From a bacterium (GTDB taxonomy: Bacteria; Fidelibacterota; UBA2242): a stretch of DNA of 38,602 bases. The stretch spans positions 1 to 38,602 of the forward strand of contig JAHJGX010000249.1 in the NCBI GenBank assembly GCA_018824205.1, given 5' to 3'. Positions 1-10,104 of the stretch are shown here, piece by piece. A program made the translations under genes and the position numbers. Every line of letters starts with the position of its first letter. Positions within the stretch are counted from its first letter, which is position 1. The notes beneath the pieces are model-generated. The model ran no database searches. It saw nothing but the letters and a program-made list of their open reading frames with translations, and was not told the DNA's origin.

Positions 1-4
1 TGAC

Positions 5-256
5 ATGCCCGGTACAGCAATGGATTCTGAAGAGGAAAAACATGTGCAGATGAAGACCAGTTACACACCGCAATTGCTGATAGGTCTGTTTTTAGTATTC
101 ATCGGGGCAACTCTGCTGATTAGAGACTGGTGGTATCTTGATCAGATATTTCGGGACATTTTCAGATTTAGCTGGAAATATTTGCTACCGGTACTGCTGA
201 TTGGATTGGGGATATATATTATTGCCAAAGGTGATAAAGTAAGAAAAAGCGATTGA
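5..256 (+). CDS. Small membrane protein, LiaI/LiaF-like transmembrane region
   Basis: ORF with two hydrophobic helices (LLIGLFLVFIGATLLI; YLLPVLLIGLGIYIIA); the true start may lie outside the window. Confidence 0.5.
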   Translation: MPGTAMDSEEEKHVQMKTSYTPQLLIGLFLVFIGATLLIRDWWYLDQIFRDIFRFSWKYLLPVLLIGLGIYIIAKGDKVRKSD

Positions 257-309
257 AACCGACCGCAACTATAGTAAGTTCGATCTGAGAAATGAAAAAT
301 AAAAACGGC

Positions 310-337
310 GTCACCCTGAGTAGGATCGAAGGGTGAC
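310..337. repeat. Intergenic inverted repeat GTCACCCT-N12-AGGGTGAC
   Basis: Perfect 8-bp stem with a 12-nt loop, read directly. Confidence 0.7.
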
Positions 338-485
338 TGTATGACTGTCTTCGGTTGTATGCCATTACACCTGGAATAAGGAAGGAGGCTATTGGGAGTT
401 GTCATATCGTGAGGCTGTTTCATTGTGTCTTGATAATAGTATAATGAATGATTAAAATAGAAGCAAATGGATGAGAGCCTAAAAA

Positions 486-576
486 GTTTGTCTATGAAAA
501 AACCTTTTGGTTTCTTGATTAAGAAACTTTCTAAAAATGTTTCTGTATGGAGAAACTTGTTTCTTAATAGAGAAAC
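486..576. repeat. Cluster of 18-nt GTTTC...GAAAC hairpins (three good, one degenerate)
   Basis: gtttcttgattaagaaac (510-527), gtttctgtatggagaaac (539-556), gtttcttaatagagaaac (559-576), degenerate gtttgtctatgaaaaaac (486-503). Confidence 0.75.
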
Positions 577-642
577 CTGTTTTAAGCGTAAATGTGAAGT
601 ATAAACATATGTTAGAAGTATAAAAGAGTGTGTAAGGATAAT

Positions 643-2112
643 ATGAAAAGATATTTACTTATTATGATGGCACTTTTATCTGTTGGACTCAATTCTCAAA
701 TTATCAATATAAGCGATAATGAATCCAAATCATGTAATCCATATTTTATATCAACTGGCCTTAAAAAATATGTTTTTTGGCACGATGATAAAAATGGGAA
801 TACTGACATATTTTATCGAATATTAGAAAATGATAGTTGGTCCGATATTATGAAAATTGAAACATCATTGAACTCGCAACTATCTTCAATGTGTGTAGGT
901 GATTCAAATACCATTCATCTATTATGGTGCGAAACTGAAAATTCACAATCATATCTATTCTATGGCCGGATTAGAGATTCAATCATTATAGATACAACAA
1001 AAATTTACACTTGTGTGGATTCCACTATCATTTTCAGCTCAATAGTATATGATGACACAAATAAAACAACTCATTTTTCATATGATGTTTCATTTTTTGA
1101 TACTGTCTTATTTAAAGAGAAAATATTTACTTATTATTCATATATAGATCCTTCAAGAAATTTTTCAAAAGCAAACCTTCTTTTGACTAATAATAATTAT
1201 TCTCGATCGCAATTAGCAATAGATAAAAACGGTGAATTATTATGTTTCTATCATAAAGCAGATTCTGTTAGAATAGAATGTATTAGAAAGACCGAAGAAA
1301 ATAGTTGGATTGATTGGACAAGTGTTACAACTGATTTTCCAGGAATAGGACATAATTTTATTGTTAAGGCAGATAAATATCAAAATATTCACATCGTTTC
1401 ACATCCTGGTGATTTACCTACTTGTCCATGTACTTGGTTATTGTATACAAACTGGGATGGAGAAAAATGGAGTGACGTGGAAAATGTTCCATCTCATACT
1501 AATTACGGGAGATACGCTGAACATGATTATCCTGATATTGCTTTTTCATCATTGAATTATCCTGTTATTACCTGGGAACAAAAGAATTATGGTGATTATT
1601 TGGATCAGCGTGATAAATTTATTGGAACCGCTGTAAAACTTGAAGATGAATGGATTGTAAATGGTGATATTGAAAAATTTCGTAAACCTTCAAAACCTAA
1701 AATCTTAGTTGATTCTGAGGATTTGATTAATTACGTATGGGAAGATACATCCGATGGCGATAGTGATATATATTATTGTAAGACTTCATTAATTGTATCA
1801 ATTGAAAGTGAATCGAATTTTTCCCCATCTGATTTTAAAATAAATCAAAATTATCCTAATCCATTTAATCCTTCGACAACGATTAATATAGAAGTAAATA
1901 ATCCGATGTTAAAGGTATTAACAATTAAAATTTACAATTCCATAGGGCAGCAAGTTCGAATTATTGAAAAACAGGTTTTTGGTGCTGGATATTATGATAT
2001 AACATGGGACGGGTGCTCTGATAGTGGCTCTATTTTGCCATCAGGAGTTTATTTTTATAAGGTTAATGATAGTAATACTTATATAGCAAGAAAAATGACT
2101 TTAATTAAATAA
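643..2112 (+). CDS. Secreted protein with type IX secretion (Por/FlgD-like) C-terminal sorting domain
   Basis: Signal peptide MKRYLLIMMALLSVGLNSQ if translation starts at the internal ATG; C-terminus NQNYPNPFNPSTTINIEV...PSGVYFYKV...ARKMTLIK is typical of T9SS type A sorting domains. Confidence 0.8.
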   Translation: MKRYLLIMMALLSVGLNSQIINISDNESKSCNPYFISTGLKKYVFWHDDKNGNTDIFYRILENDSWSDIMKIETSLNSQLSSMCVGDSNTIHLLWCETENSQSYLFYGRIRDSIIIDTTKIYTCVDSTIIFSSIVYDDTNKTTHFSYDVSFFDTVLFKEKIFTYYSYIDPSRNFSKANLLLTNNNYSRSQLAIDKNGELLCFYHKADSVRIECIRKTEENSWIDWTSVTTDFPGIGHNFIVKADKYQNIHIVSHPGDLPTCPCTWLLYTNWDGEKWSDVENVPSHTNYGRYAEHDYPDIAFSSLNYPVITWEQKNYGDYLDQRDKFIGTAVKLEDEWIVNGDIEKFRKPSKPKILVDSEDLINYVWEDTSDGDSDIYYCKTSLIVSIESESNFSPSDFKINQNYPNPFNPSTTINIEVNNPMLKVLTIKIYNSIGQQVRIIEKQVFGAGYYDITWDGCSDSGSILPSGVYFYKVNDSNTYIARKMTLIK

Positions 2113-2292
2113 CTTCTAACCATTGTGTACTTTTATATTAAAAACAAGCAATATTTTTAATAACTGGAGATTTACCTGATTGCAGACGGTTTTAAACTAC
2201 CTATCCTACTCTTTCGGCAGTCCCCCGATAAATCGAGGCAAGCAGTTTTAACGGTTTACAATGTTAGCAATTGGCAGAATGTTGGTGTAGTT

Positions 2293-2521
2293 AAACCGAT
2301 GAATCGGTTTGATGGATTGATATGTCGTTCTGAGCACCCGATTCAAATCGGGTGTTGCCCCAATCGAATAACCGGTAAGTTTGAGATAACACCCTGTTTC
2401 AACAGGGTGAATATTTACGATAGTAATATATCGGTGAATCAGGGAAGAACAAAAAATCACTTGGGGCAAGGCTTCCCCAACGTTGAAAATCTTTTCCCCC
2501 ACCTGGGGCAAGTTTTCCCCA
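2293..2521. repeat. Cluster of short-loop palindromes
   Basis: AAACCGAT-GA-ATCGGTTT (2293-2310), CACCCGATT-CA-AATCGGGTG (2335-2354), CACCCTGTT-TC-AACAGGGTG (2390-2409), TTGGGG-N8-CCCCAA (2461-2480), TGGGG-N8-CCCCA (2504-2521). Confidence 0.85.
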
Positions 2522-2901
2522 ATATTGAATACTCTCTCCCCTAAATTTAAAATTTAATTTTCCATATAGTGCAAAGGATTTTCTACATGGATTATTATGT
2601 TTTCCATGTTGTCAGGATTTTATTCCACATGGATTTTGATATATTCCAGAGGGGATCTATATTGAACGTGGATTCGGTCACGATGTGGATTGATATGACC
2701 AGATGATTACGAATTTCTATTGATACTTGACTAAGGCCGACTTAACTCAACCTGTATTAACGGCTTAAGTCAGGCCTTCTATCGTTTCCTCAGCACTACG
2801 GTGTAACAAATCCAAAATCAATTAAATAGTCTTAGCGCCCTCTGTAAATTCTTAGCGATCTCTGCGGTTTAGGAATAAAACAGGTTAGAAACGAAAAAAT
2901 A

Positions 2902-4272
2902 TCACTCTTCCGTATAAAACTTAATCACCCGCACGATTGAATTCTGACACACCGGGCAGAAATTCACCAGGCTTTTTGAGAACATTTTACAATCGAGATA
3001 CGGCCGGTATTGGCCTTCCGAAACATAGCCCGAACCTTCATAGGCGCCGACTTTGCCCCAGTATTCCTGTTTTCTGAGTAGTTGATAGCGCTCATCCTGG
3101 TTCTTATAGGGGATATTATCGAATAACTGCTTTTCCCAGGGCGTCGGAACCGGAGTATCGGCATCGATGAAAGATTTCCATTTGATTGTTTCGGGATCGG
3201 TATTGGGAGTGACATTCGGTTCCCATGGTTCGACGTCCAGTGGGTAGAATTCATTGTAAGCTACCTGTGAGGTATAATATTCATCAGCCAATCCACCGAA
3301 AGCATGCCCGAACTCATGGACGAAGACATAATCCGGCCACCAGGCGTTTTCCTCTTTGGCGTCGTGACTGTAACAGGTAGAGTAGAGGTTGTAGATTCCG
3401 CCGCCGCCGTACTTGTCGCTGTTCACGATGAAATAGAGTTGATCATATGGTGCGTTGGCGGCAATATCCCGGATACGCTTGTTATCGAAGGCTAAAACAT
3501 AGCGGTCGGAATCGAAGGAGTTATAGGACAATTCAAACGCTGATTTGACGAACACACCGGTACGGGGATTGTCGATACCCGATTCTTCCGAAGGAACTTC
3601 CAGGTACCGGACATTGAACCGGTCTTTGTATTCGTTGAACGGTGGCGCTTCAAAGAGGACAGTCATAAAATGCTTCACGTCATCTCGGAATTTGCGCAGC
3701 TCCTTTTTGGTATAACCTTCCGGCAGCAGCAGAATATCGACTTTCTCACTAGGCGAACCGTTATTTATATAGCTTTTGACTTTGTAATTAAATTGCGGCT
3801 TGTCCCGGCGGATAAACCGGGAATCAGGGTCGATCTCGGTTTCAAATTCGGCTTCGAAAGCGCCATTACTATTGCGGGAATAATGAACAAATTTGATCGG
3901 CTTTTTGGGAAATGGGATCAAAACCGATGCGGAAATCGTCCGATAGATTCCAGCAGCGGCTTCGTCGGTGGTCTGCCATTCCTGGAAGAGACTGCTGAAG
4001 CCTTTCGAAAAGATCAGAGTATTGGTGTTTATATCGAAGATTTCAACTTTATGGTTGCCGTAATTCAGCGTATCGATCAGGTTCGTCATGCTGCCGGCCC
4101 AGACCGGTTCTTCTTTAATCTGGTCAAGCGAGATAGTTGTCTCGCCTTTTATTCCGGTGAAATAATAATCCACCCGCATGGTTTTATTCACAAAATACTG
4201 ATCAAAATCAGGGCCGGTTTTCGCCATCAGAGAGGTGCTGATTAACAGAAGTCCTAAAAATAGTCGTTGCAT
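2902..4272 (-). CDS. Secreted peptidase of the M64 (IgA peptidase) family
   Basis: Signal peptide MQRLFLGLLLISTSLMA; zinc motif HEFGHAFGGLADEYY; KVDILLLPEGYT motif. Confidence 0.85.
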   Translation of the reverse strand: MQRLFLGLLLISTSLMAKTGPDFDQYFVNKTMRVDYYFTGIKGETTISLDQIKEEPVWAGSMTNLIDTLNYGNHKVEIFDINTNTLIFSKGFSSLFQEWQTTDEAAAGIYRTISASVLIPFPKKPIKFVHYSRNSNGAFEAEFETEIDPDSRFIRRDKPQFNYKVKSYINNGSPSEKVDILLLPEGYTKKELRKFRDDVKHFMTVLFEAPPFNEYKDRFNVRYLEVPSEESGIDNPRTGVFVKSAFELSYNSFDSDRYVLAFDNKRIRDIAANAPYDQLYFIVNSDKYGGGGIYNLYSTCYSHDAKEENAWWPDYVFVHEFGHAFGGLADEYYTSQVAYNEFYPLDVEPWEPNVTPNTDPETIKWKSFIDADTPVPTPWEKQLFDNIPYKNQDERYQLLRKQEYWGKVGAYEGSGYVSEGQYRPYLDCKMFSKSLVNFCPVCQNSIVRVIKFYTEE

Positions 4273-4410
4273 TATTACTCCATTTTACCTGCCGGGAAAT
4301 TAGGTAATCGTATAACGATTATCAAGGCTGTTTGCCGAAATTACAGTAATTCTCAGCAATTCCTTGTTTGAACAGCGCCAGTTATTTAAATTTAAAAAAC
4401 TTGATTTTTT

Positions 4411-5070
4411 ATGATTTCGTTTATTAACGCAACATGCAGCTTCCGAAAAAACGCCGGTGTCAAAAACCTGAATTTCAGCATTGACGACGGTGAATTTGTC
4501 TTTCTGACCGGCCCGTCGGGAGCGGGAAAATCGACCTTGCTGCGCTTGATTTATATGGACCTTTTTCCGGAAAAGGGCAAGGTGCTTATCCGGGATTACG
4601 ATAGTGGAAAGATCAAAGACCGTCAGATTCCTTTTCTACGCCGAAAAGTAGGGATGATTTTTCAGGATTTCCAGCTCCTAAAGGACCGGAATGTTTATCA
4701 GAATGTCGCGATTTCACTGTACGCATCGCATTACAAAATCCGGGAGATAAAAAGCCGGGTCTATGATATCCTGAACCAGGTAGGTCTGGGACATCGCGTC
4801 CATCACAAACCAACGGAACTGTCCGGCGGTGAGCAGCAGCGGGTGGCCATTGCCCGGGCGCTGGTGAAAGAACCAATCGTTTTGTTGGCCGATGAACCCA
4901 CCGGAAATCTCGATCCCAGGGTAAGCATTGAGCTGATGAATTTATTGCATAAAATAAATAAAAAAGGCACGGCGGTAATTGTTGCGACCCATAATTACAG
5001 TCTGATAAAACGGGTGCCGGGCGCCCGGCTGATCCAGATGAACGACGGTGAAATCGCGAGTATCACATGA
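4411..5070 (+). CDS. ftsE: Cell division ATP-binding protein FtsE
   Basis: Walker [10 protein letters not shown], signature [15 protein letters not shown], Walker [13 protein letters not shown]; followed by ftsX. Confidence 0.93.
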   Translation: MISFINATCSFRKNAGVKNLNFSIDDGEFVFLTGPSGAGKSTLLRLIYMDLFPEKGKVLIRDYDSGKIKDRQIPFLRRKVGMIFQDFQLLKDRNVYQNVAISLYASHYKIREIKSRVYDILNQVGLGHRVHHKPTELSGGEQQRVAIARALVKEPIVLLADEPTGNLDPRVSIELMNLLHKINKKGTAVIVATHNYSLIKRVPGARLIQMNDGEIASIT

Positions 5071-5930
5071 CGATTCTGTGGTTTTTATTTAAAGAAGGGT
5101 TCAAAGGTTTGCTGCGCTCGAAATATTCGGGGGCCTTTTCGATCATTATTATCGCTATCTCGATCATCATGGTTGGTTTTGGGTATATCATTGCCCGGGA
5201 TACACTTTTTATGGTGGAGAATATCCGTTCCCAGTTCGATGTGGATATCTTTATTCTGACAACCGCCGGTTCTGATGATATCGCAGTATTTGATAAAAAA
5301 CTACGTCGCATGAATGAGATAGACCGGGTCATATATATTTCTCCGGAAATTGCGGCGGAGAAATTCAAAAAGGAATTTGGTGAGGATATCCTTGATATTC
5401 TGGATTACAATCCGCTGCCGCCGTCCTTTACGATCAGTCTGAAGCCGATTTACCGGAACCTGATGAGTGTGGAGGCGATTGCCAATATTCTGCAGCGGGA
5501 TTCCGTCGTTGACGAAGTGAAATACCGGAAGAACTTCCTGATTATCCTGGAAAAATACCAGCGGATAATTCTGGTTTGCGTGTTGATTGTGTTTGCGTTT
5601 CTAACGTTGATCTCGATTATTCTGACTTCGAATTCGATTAAGATGACCATTTTTGCCCGGCGGGACATAATTTTAACGATGAAGCTGATCGGTGCCACCA
5701 ACCGTTTCGTTAAGACTCCGTTTGTTATTGAAGGAACTCTGGAAGGCGGGCTTGGCGCATTACTGGCCGGTTTAATCATTTACGGGATCATTTACGTTCA
5801 AAATACCTACCTGCAATCCTTTTTTAATTACACATTAATCGTCAGTTATCAATACTATATTGGGTTACTGCTTTTAGGGTCCTTTTTAGGCTGGATCGGC
5901 AGCCGGCAGGCAATCCGTAGATTTCTTTAA
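5067..5930 (+). CDS. ftsX: Cell division permease-like protein FtsX
   Basis: 4-nt ATGA overlap with ftsE; FtsX-like topology and IFARRDIILTMKLIGATNRFVKTPFVIEG motif. Confidence 0.9.
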   Translation: MTILWFLFKEGFKGLLRSKYSGAFSIIIIAISIIMVGFGYIIARDTLFMVENIRSQFDVDIFILTTAGSDDIAVFDKKLRRMNEIDRVIYISPEIAAEKFKKEFGEDILDILDYNPLPPSFTISLKPIYRNLMSVEAIANILQRDSVVDEVKYRKNFLIILEKYQRIILVCVLIVFAFLTLISIILTSNSIKMTIFARRDIILTMKLIGATNRFVKTPFVIEGTLEGGLGALLAGLIIYGIIYVQNTYLQSFFNYTLIVSYQYYIGLLLLGSFLGWIGSRQAIRRFL

Positions 5931-6179
5931 AAAACAATCCAATATGAATGAAAAACCGGGCGACCTTTTCGCTTGGATAAGCATGACGGGGCGAGTATAT
6001 TTTATGGCTTTGTGTAATAATGCTAATTGCCATTATGTCCGAACACTTTTCTAAGGACATTTGTCGGATTATATACCAGTCAGTCATTTTGAAGTGATTC
6101 GGTATCTGGTATTATTGTTGCAAGTGAAAAGCGGACAGATTTTTATTACTGGAAAGCCAAATTAGGAGTAAATAAAGCA

Positions 6180-6722
6180 TTGAATAAGAAAACAACTCAA
6201 AAAAGTTCAAAGAAAACTGCAGACAGCGAATCGGATCATGCAAAACCTATCGCTCATCAAAAAGAACTCAAAGATAAACTGACGGAATGCGAACAGCTGT
6301 TATTTGACAGTAATGAAAAGTACATGCGACTGGCGGCCGAATTTGATAATTACCGGAAACGCACTCAGAAAGAGATGGGTGACATTATCGAATATGCCGG
6401 TGAAAAAGTATTGCGCAATATTTTACCCATTCTGGACGATTTTGAACGGGCGATGCTTAATCATGAAGACGATGAAGAACCTGATGAAACCTTGCAGAAA
6501 GGTCTTGTGATGATCTATAAAAAATTCACCAAAACCTTATCTGACATGGACGTAAAACCCATGGAAACGGTGAATCAGCCCTTTAACCCGGATTTACATC
6601 ATGCCGTCATGGCAAAGGAAGTTGAGAATGTGGATGCGGATATTGTTGTTGAGGAGTTTGAAAAAGGATACCTGTTTAAAAAGCATGTTTTACGGCATGC
6701 AAAAGTTGTGGTAAGTAAATAG
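6180..6722 (+). CDS. grpE: Nucleotide exchange factor GrpE (TTG start)
   Basis: [27 protein letters not shown] and [38 protein letters not shown] motifs; adjacent to dnaJ. Confidence 0.95.
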   Translation: MNKKTTQKSSKKTADSESDHAKPIAHQKELKDKLTECEQLLFDSNEKYMRLAAEFDNYRKRTQKEMGDIIEYAGEKVLRNILPILDDFERAMLNHEDDEEPDETLQKGLVMIYKKFTKTLSDMDVKPMETVNQPFNPDLHHAVMAKEVENVDADIVVEEFEKGYLFKKHVLRHAKVVVSK

Positions 6723-6724
6723 TT

Positions 6725-7867
6725 ATGGCACGTGATTATTATGAAGTATTAGGCGTTTCCAAAGGGGCTTCCGACGACGAAATCAAAAAAGCCTATCGCA
6801 AGATGGCAATGAAATATCACCCGGATAAGAATCCCGGTGACAAAGCATCTGAGGAAAAATTCAAAGAAACGGCTGAAGCATATTCGGTCCTGACTGATTC
6901 GCAAAAACGCCAGATGTACGATCAATTTGGACATGCCGGACTGAAAAACAACGGGTTTGGTGGCTCATCCGGATTTAGTGGTGGCGGCGGATTCGATCCC
7001 TTCGATATTTTTCGGGAAGTGTTTAGCGGTGGCGGCGGATTTAGTGGCTTTGAAGATCTGTTCAGTGGCGGTGGGGCCCGGCGTTCACGCGGTGGTTCAC
7101 GGACCGGTGGTGATCTGAAAATCAGACTGGCGCTGACCCTCGAGGATATTAATGAAGGTGTCACAAAAAAGGTAAAAATCAAACGCATGGATACATGTAG
7201 GGCTTGTGAGGGGACCGGGGCAAAACCAGGTACTTCCAGAATCACCTGTCCTGTTTGTCATGGATCCGGTGAAATCCGGGAAATGACCCGTTCCCTTTTT
7301 GGGCAGATGGTCAATGTGCGACCCTGTACCAATTGCCTGGGCGAAGGCTCGGTTGCAGAACAACGCTGTTCAACATGTGAAGGTAACGGCCGTGTCAAGG
7401 GAATCCGGGAAATATCGGTTCAGGTTCCTGCCGGAGTCAGTAATGGCAATTACATGACCATGAACGGCGAAGGCAATGTCGGACCGCGGAAAGGGACCCG
7501 TGGTGATTTGATTGTGATTTTTGATGAAAAGGAGCATGATATATTTATCCGGAACGAGGATAATATTTATGTAAATCTGCATATCTCGACCGCTGAAGCA
7601 GTCCTGGGAACTGAAGTGGAAATTCCAACTCTGAACGGTAGAGTGAAATTAACAATTCCCAGTGGTACTCAGAGTGCTAAAATGTTACGCCTGAAACAGA
7701 AGGGAATCCCACACTTGCATCACCATGGCCGGGGAGACCAGATCGTACGGGTTCAGGTAGATGTTCCGAATAATCCCGGCGCACCCGAGAAAAAACTTTA
7801 TAAAGAGCTCCTTGATGTTGAAAAAAAGCGGGGAGCAGTAGTGAATCGATTTAGCAAAATCGAGTGA
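6725..7867 (+). CDS. dnaJ: Chaperone DnaJ
   Basis: J domain with HPD, G/F-rich region, four CxxCxGxG-type zinc repeats. Confidence 0.98.
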   Translation: MARDYYEVLGVSKGASDDEIKKAYRKMAMKYHPDKNPGDKASEEKFKETAEAYSVLTDSQKRQMYDQFGHAGLKNNGFGGSSGFSGGGGFDPFDIFREVFSGGGGFSGFEDLFSGGGARRSRGGSRTGGDLKIRLALTLEDINEGVTKKVKIKRMDTCRACEGTGAKPGTSRITCPVCHGSGEIREMTRSLFGQMVNVRPCTNCLGEGSVAEQRCSTCEGNGRVKGIREISVQVPAGVSNGNYMTMNGEGNVGPRKGTRGDLIVIFDEKEHDIFIRNEDNIYVNLHISTAEAVLGTEVEIPTLNGRVKLTIPSGTQSAKMLRLKQKGIPHLHHHGRGDQIVRVQVDVPNNPGAPEKKLYKELLDVEKKRGAVVNRFSKIE

Positions 7868-7921
7868 CCGGACAATGCAAATTTGAGTTGGTGATAAATA
7901 GATTTTTATTTATATTTAGAA

Positions 7922-8359
7922 ATGCTAAATTTGACACGCCAGGAAAGATTGGTGATTCAGTTTCTGGCACTGTTCTTTGTAGTTGGAACGGCTATTCATC
8001 TAATCAGGGAGAAAACCGGCCCGGATGACACACTGAAAATATCCGGGAATTTGGGTGAAGCAAGTGACTTTAAGGCCCGTGCTGAAAAGGTGGATTCCCT
8101 ATATTTTTCCAAGCAGCATCCACAGGAGCCTGAAGTCGTTTTATCGCAAACGGTTTCCGTGACACAGAAGATTGATCTGAATCGAGCCACCCTTGAAGAT
8201 CTGATGAGATTGCCGAAGATTGGGGAGGTAACAGCACAACGGATTATCGATTATCGCACAGCGCATAATGGGTTTACAAGCGTTGATGAATTGGTGAATG
8301 TTAAAGGTATCGGCGAAAAAACATTGGAACGAATAAAAAACGAGGTTTGCATTGAGTAA
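7922..8359 (+). CDS. ComEA-like helix-hairpin-helix protein
   Basis: N-terminal TM and IDLNRATLEDLMRLPKIGEVTAQRIIDYRTAHNGFTSVDELVNVKGIGEKTLERIK. Confidence 0.9.
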   Translation: MLNLTRQERLVIQFLALFFVVGTAIHLIREKTGPDDTLKISGNLGEASDFKARAEKVDSLYFSKQHPQEPEVVLSQTVSVTQKIDLNRATLEDLMRLPKIGEVTAQRIIDYRTAHNGFTSVDELVNVKGIGEKTLERIKNEVCIE

Positions 8360-9128
8360 GGAAGTTGAAGAGCACATTGACGACACTCCGATATTTAAGC
8401 CAACACTGGTAAAAGCGTTAAATTATGTTGCCATGTTAATGGCCTTTGTACTTATCATTGTAATCTATGTGCCTTCTGTGATTTGGGACGAGGAGGACGC
8501 AGTACGCAATGAAGGACGCCGGCGCATGGTGATATTAAATGAAGTACAAAAATACTATCATCAGATGGCCAGTGAATATCAGACCGATCCGGTCACAGCG
8601 ATGAATGTAATCAGCGCTGTTCGGGACAGTACCCGGGCCGACAGTAATTATTTTGGAGAGCAGCAACTCACCATTGAAGATGGCAGATTTAAGATAAAAG
8701 TTCCGAAAAAATTCTACATATACTTTGATACAACTTTTGCATTTTCCTATAAAAAGAAAGATACACTGATCGATACGACCTACAAAGTGACGAAGTGGAA
8801 TAATGAATTGTTCACCTGGGATACGCTTTATATTTTGGCAAACCGGTGGCGTGCCCTTGAATCGGATTCTTCATATGGAGATATTGTCGGCGTTGAAAAT
8901 TCTGAACGTGTAATGGAAAACACCTATTATCGCCCTTACTATCTGACAGACAGAATTGCAAAGAGTCCGCTGATTGATGAATTTTACATTTTTAGATCTG
9001 ATTCAGACGGATACAGGATAAAAGATCCGTTAAGAGGTGAGTACAGAGAACGAAAGTATTTTTTCTTTACATTTAAAGACACCTGCCAAGGGTGGATTGA
9101 AAATGATCGGAAGAGCTGGGATAACTAA
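8352..9128 (+). CDS. Membrane-anchored protein of unknown function (TTG start)
   Basis: Overlaps the upstream ORF by 8 nt; single TM near the N-terminus (YVAMLMAFVLIIVIYVPSVIW). Confidence 0.7.
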   Translation: MSKEVEEHIDDTPIFKPTLVKALNYVAMLMAFVLIIVIYVPSVIWDEEDAVRNEGRRRMVILNEVQKYYHQMASEYQTDPVTAMNVISAVRDSTRADSNYFGEQQLTIEDGRFKIKVPKKFYIYFDTTFAFSYKKKDTLIDTTYKVTKWNNELFTWDTLYILANRWRALESDSSYGDIVGVENSERVMENTYYRPYYLTDRIAKSPLIDEFYIFRSDSDGYRIKDPLRGEYRERKYFFFTFKDTCQGWIENDRKSWDN

Positions 9129-9150
9129 TCGGTAAAACCAGGAAAACTAA

Positions 9151-10104
9151 ATGATTTGTATTAGCTTCTCTGAAGAATCTGTTCGGTACGGGCAGTTAAT
9201 TAAGAACGGAGAAGACTACGTGATCGAAACTGTTCAAAAGTTTCCTTTAGCAGTTCCGTTTTTACCGGAAAGTATATCCAATCCGGAATTTAGCAATTCG
9301 CTGGGAAAGGCATTTCTGGATATCCGTTCAAATCTGCCAAAACCGGACAGCTATGTTGCAGTGACTCTCCCTTCGATCTGGTTTGATATCAGTTCCCAGG
9401 CTATTGATGCCGGTATGTCGGAAGAGAATATAGAAGAAGCTCTCAACTGGAAAATATCAAAACGCCTTGGAGCAGTGTATGACAAAAAATTTGTTCAGCA
9501 CTATCCGCTTTCCAAAAAATCTGGATCTGACCAGTCGTATCTGACAGTCTCCTATTATAAAGAACTGGGCAAACTGTTCCTTAAAGCATCCCAGGCTGCT
9601 GATTTCAATATTCATATAATGGATATCGATCTGTTTAGCGCTGCTCTGGCAATTGAACAATTGGAAGATATTGGTGAAAATGAAAAATGGGCTATATGGT
9701 TGGTTGGAGAACAGGTTCATGATCTGATTGTGATTGATTCCGGTGATTTCAGACAATTGTGCCGTTTTGACTTTTCCGATATGGAGAATTATACCATATT
9801 GCATAAAAGCTCCGCCGATGATATCAGTGAAAAAGTTATTGCAGATATCAATGGTATTCGGACATTTGAACTGGAGAATTTCAGCGCGGTGGACCGTATT
9901 TATTATTACAGCTATTCTGTTGATTCTGAGTTTTTTAATATGCTGCTGACCTATGATATTAAGAACCTGAAAAATATTGACACTTTTGAGAAATATAAAC
10001 CGCTTAATCTCTATCAAGAGGATGGCAGTGGTACCGGAGCGATGTGCCAGTACATTGATTTATTGGGTTTAATGTTTCGTAAAATGCCAAAGGAAGTCAG
10101 ATGA
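9151..10104 (+). CDS. Divergent PilM/ComA-like actin-fold pilus assembly protein
   Basis: N-terminal strand pattern ICISFSEESVRYGQLI and EENIEEALNWKISKRLG segment; followed by a PilN-like ORF. Confidence 0.5.
   Translation: MICISFSEESVRYGQLIKNGEDYVIETVQKFPLAVPFLPESISNPEFSNSLGKAFLDIRSNLPKPDSYVAVTLPSIWFDISSQAIDAGMSEENIEEALNWKISKRLGAVYDKKFVQHYPLSKKSGSDQSYLTVSYYKELGKLFLKASQAADFNIHIMDIDLFSAALAIEQLEDIGENEKWAIWLVGEQVHDLIVIDSGDFRQLCRFDFSDMENYTILHKSSADDISEKVIADINGIRTFELENFSAVDRIYYYSYSVDSEFFNMLLTYDIKNLKNIDTFEKYKPLNLYQEDGSGTGAMCQYIDLLGLMFRKMPKEVR

Noticed and set aside
2248-2544. Opposing ORFs 2248-2511 (-) and 2299-2544 (+)
   Set aside because: Frames produced by the palindrome cluster; no protein-like features
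2730-2785. GGCCGACTTAA...TTAAGTCAGGCC as a terminator
   Set aside because: Imperfect stem with a bulge and long loop, no T-run; insufficient support
3670-4245. 191-aa plus-strand ORF antisense to the M64 peptidase
   Set aside because: Fully antisense to a well-supported gene; no recognisable domain
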